A DNA stretch of 64,000 nt from the NCBI GenBank assembly GCA_012744475.1, contig JAAYBV010000008.1, positions 79,006 through 143,005 on the forward strand. The letters are read 5' to 3'. Every line of letters begins with the position of its first letter. The stretch's first letter is position 1. Made by a program: the position numbers and the translations under genes. The notes below the pieces were generated by a model. That model was given only the letters and a program-made list of their open reading frames with translations, was not told where the DNA came from and did not search any database. Below are positions 17,597-25,969 of the stretch, piece by piece. Source of the DNA: Phycisphaerae bacterium (GTDB taxonomy: Bacteria; Planctomycetota; Phycisphaerae; Sedimentisphaerales; Anaerobacaceae).

Positions 17597-18919
17597 TTGG
17601 CCCAGACACGTGAACTATCTCTGAGTCGCAGGAAGGCCCCTTTGGCCGTCGGCCGGCGTCTGGGCAAGTACCGCCTGGAGGCCCACTTGGGCACCGGCGG
17701 CAGTTGCGAGGTCTGGCGGGCCCGCGATACCGTCGAGGACATCCGCGTGGCGCTGAAGATCCCGCTGGTGGGGGTCAGCGGGGAGCGGGACAGCGAGCAG
17801 TTGTTTCGCGAAGTGCGGCTGGTCGCCAAGCTGCGGCACCCGCACATCATGCCGATCAAGAACGCCGATGTCATCGATGGCTATGCCGTCCTGGCCACCG
17901 AGCTGTCGGTCGGGACGCTGGAGGATCGCTCGCGGCCGATGTCGGTTCGACGCATCCTGTCGATCGTGCTCCAGGTGCTCGACGGGCTGACATATGCCCA
18001 TCGGCATCGCGTAGTGCACTGCGACGTGACGCCCAACAACATCTTCCTCTTTCCCGACGGACGGGTGGCACTGGGTGATTTCGGGATCAGCCTCAAGGTC
18101 AAGGGTCGCATGGCGACGGTGGACGACTTCGGCACGCCGGGCTACGTGTCGCCGGAGCAGGCCTACGGCAAGCCCACCTATCAGAGCGATTGCTTTGCGG
18201 TCGCGCTGATTCTCTACGAGTATCTGACAGGCGTGCTGCCGCGATGGCCCTTCCGCTGGCCGCCTCGAGGGTACCAGCGTCTGCGCGACCGGACCAGTCA
18301 GGCGATGCTGGCGTTTCTCAAACGCGCGCTGGCGATCGATCCGCAGAAGCGGTTCATCGACGCGGCGGAGATGCGTGCGGCGTTGGTCGAGGCGATGCCC
18401 AAGGGCCTTCGGCTGGGCATCGGCGCCAGGGGCCATGAGCGGCGCAAGGCGGACTGGCACAAGGTGCGCCGAGGGGCCTTTCTGAAGCGATACGACAGGG
18501 TTCTGTCAGCGTCGTTTCGTTGCGTCGACTGCGGCGAACCGATCGCCGAGAGCATGGCGATCTGTCCCTGGTGTGGCAGCGAGCGGAACCGGTTCGAGGT
18601 GAGCACCGCATTCAGTCACCTCTGCCCGCGATGCCGCAAGGGGGTGCTGCCGGAGTGGCGGTTCTGTCCCTGGTGCTATGGTCCGGGCTTCAAGTCGCCG
18701 AGTGAAACGCCCACCAGGGGCGTTCGCTACCACTCGCACTGTGCTCACTGCGGCGGCGGGTTGATGCGATTCATGCGGTACTGCCCGTGGTGCCGGCGGA
18801 AGGTTCGCAAACCGTGGCAGGTCCGGCCGTTCGGCGAGGTCTGCGGACGATGCAAGTGGTCGGTGGATTCGGAATTCTGGAACTACTGCCCATGGTGTAA
18901 GCAATGTCTGATCGAGTAG
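17597..18919 (+). CDS. Ser/Thr protein kinase with four C-terminal zinc-ribbon units
   Basis: About 440 residues. The start is taken as TTG 17597 because AGGAG lies 7 bp upstream and the codons before it read as non-coding. The kinase domain has the glycine loop LGTGGSCEVW, the ATP lysine in ALKIPL, DFG in LGDFGISLK and the P+1/APE-like GTPGYVSPEQ. The catalytic loop is HCDVTPNNIFL, so the usual HRD arginine is a cysteine. From about residue 310 come four Cys4 units, each ending in a CPWC motif (for example CVDCGEP..CPWCGSE and CGRCKWS..CPWCKQC). No transmembrane segment. It pairs with the PP2C gene 19 bp downstream, suggesting a signalling module. Confidence 0.85.
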   Translation: MAQTRELSLSRRKAPLAVGRRLGKYRLEAHLGTGGSCEVWRARDTVEDIRVALKIPLVGVSGERDSEQLFREVRLVAKLRHPHIMPIKNADVIDGYAVLATELSVGTLEDRSRPMSVRRILSIVLQVLDGLTYAHRHRVVHCDVTPNNIFLFPDGRVALGDFGISLKVKGRMATVDDFGTPGYVSPEQAYGKPTYQSDCFAVALILYEYLTGVLPRWPFRWPPRGYQRLRDRTSQAMLAFLKRALAIDPQKRFIDAAEMRAALVEAMPKGLRLGIGARGHERRKADWHKVRRGAFLKRYDRVLSASFRCVDCGEPIAESMAICPWCGSERNRFEVSTAFSHLCPRCRKGVLPEWRFCPWCYGPGFKSPSETPTRGVRYHSHCAHCGGGLMRFMRYCPWCRRKVRKPWQVRPFGEVCGRCKWSVDSEFWNYCPWCKQCLIE

Positions 18920-18938
18920 GCAGGGCACCAGGGTGACG

Positions 18939-19727
18939 ATGATTGAGCGTTCTGATGCTGCGGCTGGCGTGTCGCCTTGCTTCAGATGGGCGGCCGCCAC
19001 CGATGTCGGCAAGCTGCGCGATGACAATCAGGATGCCTTCGTGGCCGAGCCCGAGGCGGGGCTGTTCCTCGTGGTCGATGGGATGGGAGGCCATCGGGGT
19101 GGGGCGATCGCGGCCGGGACCGTTGCCCAAGACCTGCCGCCTGCCGTCGAGTTGGGTTTGGACCATTTGAAAACCCGCAACGATCGATCGATCCGCCGGC
19201 TGCTCCGAGAGACGATTCTCGATCAGAGCCATCACGTCCGGCGCGAGGGTGACAGCGAGAGCGGCTACGTCGGCATGGGGACGACGCTGGTTCTGCTTCT
19301 GTTCTCCGGGGATCGCGTCTATACCGCCAACGTGGGGGACAGCCGGATCTACCGTCTGCGCAGCGGGCGGCTCCAGCAGTTCAGCGAGGACCATTCGCTG
19401 GTGTCGGAACTGATCGATGCCGGACAGATCACGCCTGAGGAGGCGGTCGACCACAGCGCCCAGGGCATCGTTACGCAGTACATGGGTATGCCGGAGGCGG
19501 TCGAGCCTCACGTCCGGTCGGCCGCCCTGAAACCGGGAGACCGGTTCCTGCTCTGCACGGACGGCCTGACCGATATGGTGAACGATGAGGCTATCGCTCA
19601 GATGCTCGCGACACACACGGAGCCGGAATTGGCGTGCAGGACCCTTGTCGATGTGGCCAATCGGGCCGGAGGCAGCGACAATGTGACGGTCCTCCTCGTG
19701 GCCTGGACGGGCGGCCGCCAAGGATAG
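18939..19727 (+). CDS. PP2C-family Ser/Thr protein phosphatase
   Basis: About 262 residues, the Stp1/PrpC size. All metal-binding motifs are present: TDVGKLRDDNQD, VVDGMGGHRGG, GMGTTLVLLL, YTANVGDSRIYRLR, LCTDGLTDMV and GGSDNVTVLLV. It should remove phosphate from Ser/Thr residues, most simply from targets of the kinase encoded just upstream, or from that kinase itself (inference from adjacency). A GTG six bases upstream is in frame; ATG 18939 is preferred for its spacing from AGGG. Confidence 0.92.
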   Translation: MIERSDAAAGVSPCFRWAAATDVGKLRDDNQDAFVAEPEAGLFLVVDGMGGHRGGAIAAGTVAQDLPPAVELGLDHLKTRNDRSIRRLLRETILDQSHHVRREGDSESGYVGMGTTLVLLLFSGDRVYTANVGDSRIYRLRSGRLQQFSEDHSLVSELIDAGQITPEEAVDHSAQGIVTQYMGMPEAVEPHVRSAALKPGDRFLLCTDGLTDMVNDEAIAQMLATHTEPELACRTLVDVANRAGGSDNVTVLLVAWTGGRQG

Positions 19728-19798
19728 ACGATGCCGCCGGCCCCGGGGGTTGTGGATACGGGAGGCCGGATGTGTTTTCCATGTGTTTCACGTTCCCC

Positions 19799-19827
19799 TT
19801 GCGGAATGACTCCGAACCCACTATGAT
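19799..19827 (+). promoter_or_regulatory. Sigma-70-like promoter of the YhaM-type gene
   Basis: TTGCGG (19799-19804), a 17-bp spacer, TATGAT (19822-19827). The predicted leader to the ATG at 19869 is about 35 bases. Confidence 0.45.
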
Positions 19828-19868
19828 GGTCCGAAATCCGAGAAGGGCAACCCCATTGGGAGTCGATC

Positions 19869-20831
19869 ATGGCGCACAAGTTCATCAACGAGATCGGGCC
19901 GGCCGAGCCGATCAACGATATCTATCTGGTTCGCGACCCGATCTTGCGGAGCACGACGAAAGGCGATCTGTACATTGCGATGTTCTTGTGTGATCGAACC
20001 GGCCAACTGAACGGCCGCATGTGGCAGGCCAGCGAGCTGGTCTACAAGTCTCTGCCGAAGCCCGGCTTCGTTCACGTCAAAGGGCGAAGCGAACTCTATC
20101 AGAACAATCTCCAGATCGTGATCAACACGATCACTCCGATCGATCCGAGCAAGGTCACCGTCGAGGATTTTCTGCCTCGCACGACGGGCGACGTGACGAA
20201 GATGTTCGCCGAGGTCGGGGAGATTGTTGGCGAGATCCAGAACGCGGATCTCAAGGCGCTGACCGCGGCGTTCCTGACTGACAAGGAGATGATGGACAGC
20301 TTCTGCGCCGCGCCGGGCGGCATGAAGATGCACCACGGTTGCATCGGCGGCCTGCTGGAGCACACACACAACATGCTGCGCGTGGCCCGCGCGATCCTGC
20401 CGCTCTATCCCCATGTCCAGCGCGACCTGGTCCTGGCCGGCGTCTTCCTGCACGACATAGGCAAGACCGAGGAACTGTCGTACGACATGGCGTTCTCGTA
20501 CACCGACTCGGGCCAGTTGATCGGGCACATCAACAAGACGCTGCTGATGATCCATCGCAAGGCGGACCAACTGCGAAGCGAGGGGGTGACGGTCAGTCCG
20601 GAAGTGCTCGACGCGCTTGGCCACATCATCCTCTCGCACCACGGCCAGCATGAATTCGGCTCGCCCAAGCTGCCCGCGACCGCTGAGGCTTTCATGGTGT
20701 ATTATATCGACGACCTCGACGCGAAGATGGACCAAGTCCACGCGGCGATCGAAGGGGAAGTCAGCGACGCCAACTGGACGGCGTTCCAGGGCCCTCTCCA
20801 GACGCGCTTGTACCGCAAACGCCTCGACTGA
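19869..20831 (+). CDS. YhaM-like 3'-5' exoribonuclease (OB fold + HD domain)
   Basis: 320 residues, matching YhaM (about 310). The N-terminal OB fold (about 15-110) contains DLYIAMFLCDRTGQLNGRMW. The HD domain follows, with MHHGCIGGLLEHTHNMLRVA, FLHDIGKTEEL and HIILSHHGQHEFGSP for metal binding. Known YhaM enzymes degrade RNA and single-stranded DNA from the 3' end. A second RNA-decay enzyme (RNase Y) is encoded 18 kb away. GGGAG precedes the ATG. Confidence 0.85.
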   Translation: MAHKFINEIGPAEPINDIYLVRDPILRSTTKGDLYIAMFLCDRTGQLNGRMWQASELVYKSLPKPGFVHVKGRSELYQNNLQIVINTITPIDPSKVTVEDFLPRTTGDVTKMFAEVGEIVGEIQNADLKALTAAFLTDKEMMDSFCAAPGGMKMHHGCIGGLLEHTHNMLRVARAILPLYPHVQRDLVLAGVFLHDIGKTEELSYDMAFSYTDSGQLIGHINKTLLMIHRKADQLRSEGVTVSPEVLDALGHIILSHHGQHEFGSPKLPATAEAFMVYYIDDLDAKMDQVHAAIEGEVSDANWTAFQGPLQTRLYRKRLD

Positions 20832-20872
20832 CGCGCTCACTGCGGCCGGGGATTCTCGCCGGCGCCGCGCGT

Positions 20873-21298
20873 TCAGTGGGCGGTCCAGACCTCGGGCTTG
20901 AAGGCGCCGACGCCGCAGAACTCGATGCGGTAGGGCGTGATTTCGAGGATGCCGTACTTGGGATCATCCGGCCCGTCGAAGATCTGTGCGAGCATCTCCG
21001 TCCAGAAGGCGTGGCGGACGGCCTTGCTCGTTGTCAGTCTGGCTCGACCCTGGATCTGAAGGTACGGCGCCATTTGCTGCGGATCGGTGACACCGCAGGT
21101 CAGATGGACCTCCGGGTTCTTCTTGATCTGCTTGACCTTCCGGGCTTTGACAAACGTCGCACAGCGGATGATCAGGTCCTCCGAAGCCAGCGTCATCACG
21201 TAGCGGACCCAGGGCTTGCCGTCCTCGGTCACCGTGGCCAGACCCACCAATTGCGGTTGCGTCAATATGCCGGCGATGCGTTCCTTCAAATCGCTCAC
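20873..21298 (-). CDS. Pyridoxamine 5'-phosphate oxidase-family protein
   Basis: 141 residues forming a small split-barrel flavin-binding fold: LVGLATVTEDGKPWVRYVMT near the N-terminus and VKQIKKNPEVHLTCGVTDP in the middle, as in general-stress/PPOX-like proteins. Too short for true PdxH. Substrate unknown; possibly binds FMN, F420 or haem. The start is GTG 21298 with AAAGGAG 7 bp upstream. It is last in the minus-strand group with the CE15 esterase and AGE epimerase, 13 bp after the epimerase. Confidence 0.75.
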   Translation of the reverse strand: MSDLKERIAGILTQPQLVGLATVTEDGKPWVRYVMTLASEDLIIRCATFVKARKVKQIKKNPEVHLTCGVTDPQQMAPYLQIQGRARLTTSKAVRHAFWTEMLAQIFDGPDDPKYGILEITPYRIEFCGVGAFKPEVWTAH

Positions 21299-21311
21299 TC
21301 GCGGACTCCTT

Positions 21312-22628
21312 TCACTGCTGCTGCCAGGCGCGAAGGGTCTCGATGCACTCGATCATGGCTCGTCCGTTGTGGTAGCCGGCTTTCCAGGGATTGGCCTTGT
21401 CACCTCGGGCCGTTCCGTCCGGCGTGATGCTGCTGTGCCACTCACCGTGCTCCCAATCGACCATCTTGCTCTCGATGAGTTCGAACGTCTTCTCGAAGGC
21501 GGCCAGATATTTGGCGTCCCGCGTGGTGCGGTACATGCGCAGCGCGCTGACGATCGCTTCGGCCTGGACCCACCACGATTTGTCGCGGTCGTCGGCGGGG
21601 CGGTTGAAGTCGCCGGTGTAATAGAACCCGCCGTTGGCTTCGTCATAGCCATACTTGAGCGAATAGGCCCACAACGTTTCGTACAGGTCCATATAGGGCC
21701 CGTTCGACAGCCCCACGGCGTCGCACGCCTCCATCAGCAGCCAGACGTTCTCGATGTCGTGCCCATACGAGACGCGCGCGTAGTTGGCGTCCAGTCGTGG
21801 CGTCCAGTCCGGATCGTACTTGTCCGTGCAGGCGCCGAGCGTCTTGCGGACGACCGCGTTGCTCTCGATGCCGATCAGTTCGATCAGCCGCTCGCGCGCC
21901 GGGCGGAGCCGGCTGGCCTGATAGAATGTGGTCATCGCCTCCATCAAATGCAGGTGGGTGTTCATCAGTTTCAGGCCCGACGGCGCGCCCATGTACGAAG
22001 CCTCATCGGTTGCGATAGGTGTCCAGTCAGGCTCGAACGATTCGAAGTAGCCGCCGTGGACCTTGTCATGGGCCTTCTCTTCGAGCAGCCGGAAGAACTC
22101 CGTCGCAAAGTCCAGTGCCTCCCTCCTGCGGCTGGCGAGGTAATACTCCGAGATCGCATAGAGAGCAAACGATTGGCCATAGAGGTGTTTACGTGGTTTG
22201 AGCTGGCGATCGCCCGTGGCGTCCACCTCCCAATAGAACCCGCCATGCCTGGCGTCCCACATCTTCTCGGTCAGGAATTGATACCCGTGGGCGGCCGCCT
22301 CCAGATGCTCGTCCCGTCGGTAGCCGGCGCGGGCCAGACGTGAGAACAGCCACACCGTGCGGGCCTGGCTGACGATCATCTTCGTGCCAGACCCTCGGGG
22401 TTGGCCATCGGGGCCGAAGTTGATGATGTAGCCGCCGTGCTCGTGATCCAGACTCTTGTCGAACCAGAACGGCGCGATGTTCTCCATGAGGATCTTCTCG
22501 AGCCTCGGTATGTATTTCTCCGCCAATGCCGTGGTCCCGTCGCCGGCGTGCAACGGACCGCATGTCCCCAGGACGGCCAATGCCGACAGCCAGAGGACCC
22601 ACCTTCGCGTATGAGCTTCTGTTCTCAC
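21312..22628 (-). CDS. Exported AGE-family (cellobiose 2-epimerase-like) sugar epimerase
   Basis: 438 residues with a signal peptide (hydrophobic residues 10-24, CGPLHAG). The (alpha/alpha)6 barrel of the N-acylglucosamine/cellobiose 2-epimerase family is seen in FDKSLDHEHGGYIINF, KHLYGQSFALYAISEYY, NTHLHLMEAMTTFYQ, SYGHDIENVWLLMEA and WWVQAEAIVSALR, which carry the catalytic histidines. Members epimerise mannose/glucose-type residues at C2 of free sugars or the reducing end of disaccharides. Most are cytoplasmic, so the signal peptide is notable. The start is GTG with AAGGAG 9 bp upstream. The neighbouring CE15 esterase suggests hemicellulose breakdown. Confidence 0.8.
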   Translation of the reverse strand: MRTEAHTRRWVLWLSALAVLGTCGPLHAGDGTTALAEKYIPRLEKILMENIAPFWFDKSLDHEHGGYIINFGPDGQPRGSGTKMIVSQARTVWLFSRLARAGYRRDEHLEAAAHGYQFLTEKMWDARHGGFYWEVDATGDRQLKPRKHLYGQSFALYAISEYYLASRRREALDFATEFFRLLEEKAHDKVHGGYFESFEPDWTPIATDEASYMGAPSGLKLMNTHLHLMEAMTTFYQASRLRPARERLIELIGIESNAVVRKTLGACTDKYDPDWTPRLDANYARVSYGHDIENVWLLMEACDAVGLSNGPYMDLYETLWAYSLKYGYDEANGGFYYTGDFNRPADDRDKSWWVQAEAIVSALRMYRTTRDAKYLAAFEKTFELIESKMVDWEHGEWHSSITPDGTARGDKANPWKAGYHNGRAMIECIETLRAWQQQ

Positions 22629-22672
22629 CGCTGGTTACTCCTTGCCTTGCGTGCGATCGTATGAAAGAGCCG

Positions 22673-22978
22673 TCAGTTTCTCGGGCGTTTGAACACGGCG
22701 ATGCGGTCGGCGAAGCTGACCAGTTCCCAGCCCTCGGCGCCGATTCGGTCGAACTCGCTGTCGAGGTTGCGTGCCGCAGTGATGCCGACCCGTCTGGCCT
22801 CGTCGATATGCGCATCGGTCATCGCCGGATGGATGAGCATGTCCTTCGTATCGAGCACGCGGTACTCCCACCGGCCGCTCGCCGATCCGCCTGACTGGGC
22901 CTGGAGTGACAAGGCGAACCCAAGCAGTCCTGCGAGCGCGACGATCAGGATCAGGGATGATGACTTTCGTTCCTGCAT
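22673..22978 (-). CDS. Small exported protein with DUF4177-like domain
   Basis: 101 residues. An N-terminal membrane segment or signal peptide (ILIVALAGLLGFALSLQAQ) is followed by WEYRVLDTK and IGAEGWELVSFADRIAVFK. The GWELVS core is typical of the short DUF4177-type domain of unknown function. It lies between the CE15 esterase and AGE epimerase genes with 40-45 bp gaps, so it is probably co-transcribed. Confidence 0.65.
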   Translation of the reverse strand: MQERKSSSLILIVALAGLLGFALSLQAQSGGSASGRWEYRVLDTKDMLIHPAMTDAHIDEARRVGITAARNLDSEFDRIGAEGWELVSFADRIAVFKRPRN

Positions 22979-23018
22979 GGTATGGTTGCTCCTTCCTCGT
23001 GTGGTCCGAGATACGATC

Positions 23019-24302
23019 TTATTTCACGGCTTTGAAGTGCTTATCGGCAAAATCCATGTACCGCTCCCAGTCATAGTCCGTCACGTCATGCTTGCCTGGG
23101 CGAATGTGGTAGGCGATCATCCCCATCACGGGACGACTGACCTGCGGCATCTCGTCGGCCGGCAGACCCTCCTTGCCCAGCAGTCGGTAGACGGGGTCAG
23201 CGCCTTGAGCGGCGAGGAACTCGCCTCGCGGATCGGCCCAGCGGTCTTCCTCGGCGCTGGCGACGTAGACCGGGCGTGGCGCCATCAGAGCGATCAGCAT
23301 GTGCTGATCGACCGGGCAGGCGTTGACGTTGTCATTGTATCTGGTGAAGTTGTCGCAGAACCAGTGGGGGAACACGGTGTTGATCCGTTTGACGGTTTCG
23401 CCGAACTCGCGCCGGGATAGCGCCGCTCCGCCGCAGCCGGAGTTGTTCGAGATCACGATGGCGAAACGCTCATCCGAAGCGCCGGCCCAGAGCGAGGTCT
23501 TGCCCAGCCGCGAATGGCCCATCACGGCCACGTGCTTCTGGTCGATGTCGGGATCGGTCTCAAAGTAGTCCATCGCGCGGCTGAGGCCCCAGGCCCAGGC
23601 GCCGATGGAGCCCCATTCGTCTGGCCCGGGCTGCGTCTGGCCCGGCTTGTAGAATAGAGGATGAATGCCGTTCTTGAAGCCGTCGTCGAAGTCGGGATCG
23701 ATATCGCCGTAGTAGATGGTGGCCAAGCCGTAGCCCCGCTCCAGGATCCGTTCGACTGGCCAGCGGCTCGCAGCCTTGCCCCGTCCGGCCTCCGTCGCCT
23801 TGTGGTTGGAGTCCGCGTCGCGCGTCCAGCTCCTGGTGATCGTGATGGCAGGATCGGCATGGATCGTATGGTTACCGCCGAAGTTCAGTCCGACGAACAG
23901 CGGCGCCGGCCCGCTCCGCTCGTTCGGCAGGTAGACCAGGATCGTCATATTGGGGTCCTGCCGGCTTTCGTTGAAAAAGACCGTGACCTCCTTGCGCGTC
24001 GCCTTGCCCGCCAGAGCGTTCCTGCTGAGGGACGTCGTCATGAACGTCATCTGCTCGGGCCGGCCGGGCGAGCGCCCGTAGACGTGCTCCTCGAACAGGC
24101 GCAGAATCTCGGAACGCCGCTTCTGCGACCACGTCGCTGCGTCCGTGACCTTCGTGCCGTCCAGACAGACCAGCGGATCGGGCAGCGCGTACTTGGGGAC
24201 CTTGGCTTCGTCGTAATTGGCCTCCTGGGCGTCGGCGCGGCAGGCGAAAACCAGTACGGCGGCGAACACGGTCATGCAGATCAGATGTTGGCGGGCGAAC
24301 AT
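23019..24302 (-). CDS. CE15 glucuronoyl esterase-like exported hydrolase
   Basis: About 427 residues. It begins at ATG 24302, which has a strong AAGGAGG site, followed by a signal peptide ending near CRADAQ. The alpha/beta-hydrolase nucleophile motif is [11 protein letters not shown], matching the bacterial CE15 G-x-SRxGK pattern. The acid region is [13 protein letters not shown] and the catalytic histidine is in [14 protein letters not shown]15 enzymes cut the ester between xylan glucuronic acid and lignin alcohols. The first gene of the minus-strand group that runs to the PPOX gene. The leader contains an inverted repeat. Confidence 0.85.
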   Translation of the reverse strand: MFARQHLICMTVFAAVLVFACRADAQEANYDEAKVPKYALPDPLVCLDGTKVTDAATWSQKRRSEILRLFEEHVYGRSPGRPEQMTFMTTSLSRNALAGKATRKEVTVFFNESRQDPNMTILVYLPNERSGPAPLFVGLNFGGNHTIHADPAITITRSWTRDADSNHKATEAGRGKAASRWPVERILERGYGLATIYYGDIDPDFDDGFKNGIHPLFYKPGQTQPGPDEWGSIGAWAWGLSRAMDYFETDPDIDQKHVAVMGHSRLGKTSLWAGASDERFAIVISNNSGCGGAALSRREFGETVKRINTVFPHWFCDNFTRYNDNVNACPVDQHMLIALMAPRPVYVASAEEDRWADPRGEFLAAQGADPVYRLLGKEGLPADEMPQVSRPVMGMIAYHIRPGKHDVTDYDWERYMDFADKHFKAVK

Positions 24303-24333
24303 ACACGTGCCTCCTTTACGGTCGCAGTCGGCA

Positions 24334-24367
24334 GGAGCGAATCCCAATGTCCATCAGGATTTGCCCC
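24334..24367. repeat. Inverted repeat, possible divergent family 1 copy
   Basis: GGAGCGAATCC (24334-24344) faces GGATTTGCCCC (24357-24367), 9 of 11 bases complementary, in the leader of the CE15 gene. The loop core ATCCCAATGTCCATCAGG recurs with one change at 27708-27725. Confidence 0.4.
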
Positions 24368-24467
24368 TTCGGGTCGTTTCGACACAGGATGCCCGCCGGC
24401 CAGGGGTTTTTCAAGGGAAAAGTTGAGTCCACATGTGGCGCCAAGACCAGTGGAGCAACGTTCGTGA

Positions 24468-24496
24468 TTGATGAAGGGGCTGGGCTGGCCTATAAT
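24468..24496 (+). promoter_or_regulatory. Sigma-70-like promoter of the glycoside-hydrolase-like gene
   Basis: TTGATG (24468-24473), a 17-bp spacer, then a perfect TATAAT (24491-24496). The predicted leader is about 40 bases. Confidence 0.6.
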
Positions 24497-24543
24497 CGGC
24501 GACCGATGGAACATCGGTTGGATTGTTTTTGGAGGAAACAGCC

Positions 24544-25932
24544 ATGACATTTCGGTCTGTGTGTATCCGAGTGGTAATGGCCTCGATCTGTGCTTGCTGT
24601 GTCGCTGGTCCCGCGCTGGCCGGCGGCGCGATCGACATCTGTCCGGCCAATCCGCGCTACTGGCAGTATGAGGGCGAGCCCGTTCTGCTGATCGGGGGCA
24701 GCAAGGACGACAATCTGTTTCAGATTCCCGACCTGAAGGAGCATCTCGATTTGCTCACGAGCGTCGGCGGCAACTACGTACGGAACACGATGAGCGCCCG
24801 GCTCGACAAGGGCTTCGAGGTGCAGGCGTTCGCCCAGCGGCCCGACGGCAAGTACGACCTGGACCGGTGGAACGACGAGTACTGGCGCCGCTTTGAGAGT
24901 CTGTTGTCGCTGGCTGAAGAGCGCGACATCGTCATTCAGATCGAGGTCTGGGACCGCTTCGATTACTCAGGGAAGCATTGGGAGATCAGCCCCTACAACC
25001 CGAAGAACAACGTCAACTACACCTACGAGGCCTCGGGGTTTGTCGAGCAGTATCCAAAGCACGCCGGCAGCAACGAGCAGCCGTTCTTCTTCACCACGCC
25101 CGGCCAGCGGAACAACACCGTCGTGTTGCCGTACCAGCAGCGCTTCGTCGATAAGATGCTGTCGCACTCGCTGAAACGCGGCAACGTTCTGTATTGCATG
25201 GACAACGAGACGTCCGGCGAGCCGGCCTGGGGCGCCTATTGGGCTCGGTACATTCAGGCCAAGGCGAAGGCCGCCGGGGTCAAGGTCCACACGACCGAGA
25301 TGTGGGACGCCTGGGATCTGGCCAGTCCCGAGCACAGCGCCACCTTCGACCATCCCGAGCTCTATTCGTTCGTCGACATCTCGCAGAACAACCATCAGAA
25401 GGGTCAGGCCCACTGGGACAACGCCCAGAAACAGCGGGCGCGAATCGCGGACCGGCCCCGCCCGCTGAACAACACGAAGATCTACGGCGCCGACACCGGC
25501 CGCTACGGCAATGACCGCGATGCGATGGAGCGGTTCTGGCGCAACATCTTCGGCGGTCTGGCCTCAGCCCGGTTCCACCGTCCTGATTCGGGGCTGGGAC
25601 TGGGCGACAAGGCCCAAGCCAACATCCGCAGCATGCGAATGGTGACCGACCGGATGGATGTGTTCACGTGCGAGCCGCATAACGATCTGCTGAACAGTCG
25701 CGAATCGAACGAGGCCTATTGCCTCGCGAACCCGGGGACCGAATACGCGGTCTACTTTCCGGACGGCGGCAAGGTAACCCTGAATGTGAACCCGATTGAC
25801 AGGCCAGTGACAGTCCGGTGGCTCGATATCATGAGATCCGAGTGGGTGGAGTCGAAAGCGGCGCAGATGGATGGCACGGTGTCTCTCGAATGTCCTTCGA
25901 AGGATTACTGGGTCGCTCTGGTGCGCCCGTAG
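24544..25932 (+). CDS. Exported glycoside-hydrolase-like TIM-barrel protein (DUF4038-like)
   Basis: About 462 residues. Start at ATG 24544 with GGAGG 8 bp upstream, then a signal peptide ending in GPALAGG. The barrel reads as a clan GH-A-type fold: LLIGGSKDDNLFQ and LDLLTSVGGNYVRNTMSAR at the start, VLYCMDNETSGEPAWGAYW in the middle (possible catalytic Glu), and VHTTEMWDAWD further on. The C-terminal ~80 residues (YAVYFPDGGKVTLNV..VTVRWLDIMRSEW) look like the small beta-sandwich seen after DUF4038/GH140-like barrels. Specific activity cannot be assigned. It is divergent from the CE15 cluster. Confidence 0.65.
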   Translation: MTFRSVCIRVVMASICACCVAGPALAGGAIDICPANPRYWQYEGEPVLLIGGSKDDNLFQIPDLKEHLDLLTSVGGNYVRNTMSARLDKGFEVQAFAQRPDGKYDLDRWNDEYWRRFESLLSLAEERDIVIQIEVWDRFDYSGKHWEISPYNPKNNVNYTYEASGFVEQYPKHAGSNEQPFFFTTPGQRNNTVVLPYQQRFVDKMLSHSLKRGNVLYCMDNETSGEPAWGAYWARYIQAKAKAAGVKVHTTEMWDAWDLASPEHSATFDHPELYSFVDISQNNHQKGQAHWDNAQKQRARIADRPRPLNNTKIYGADTGRYGNDRDAMERFWRNIFGGLASARFHRPDSGLGLGDKAQANIRSMRMVTDRMDVFTCEPHNDLLNSRESNEAYCLANPGTEYAVYFPDGGKVTLNVNPIDRPVTVRWLDIMRSEWVESKAAQMDGTVSLECPSKDYWVALVRP

Positions 25933-25952
25933 GGGCGAATCATCATTCGCCC
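25932..25952. repeat. Palindromic repeat family 1, copy C
   Basis: GGGGCGAAT, CATC loop, ATTCGCCC. It begins at the last base of the previous gene's stop codon and ends 17 bp before the xseA ATG, filling the gap between the two genes. Confidence 0.75.
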
Positions 25953-25969
25953 GCAATCAGGGAGGATGG

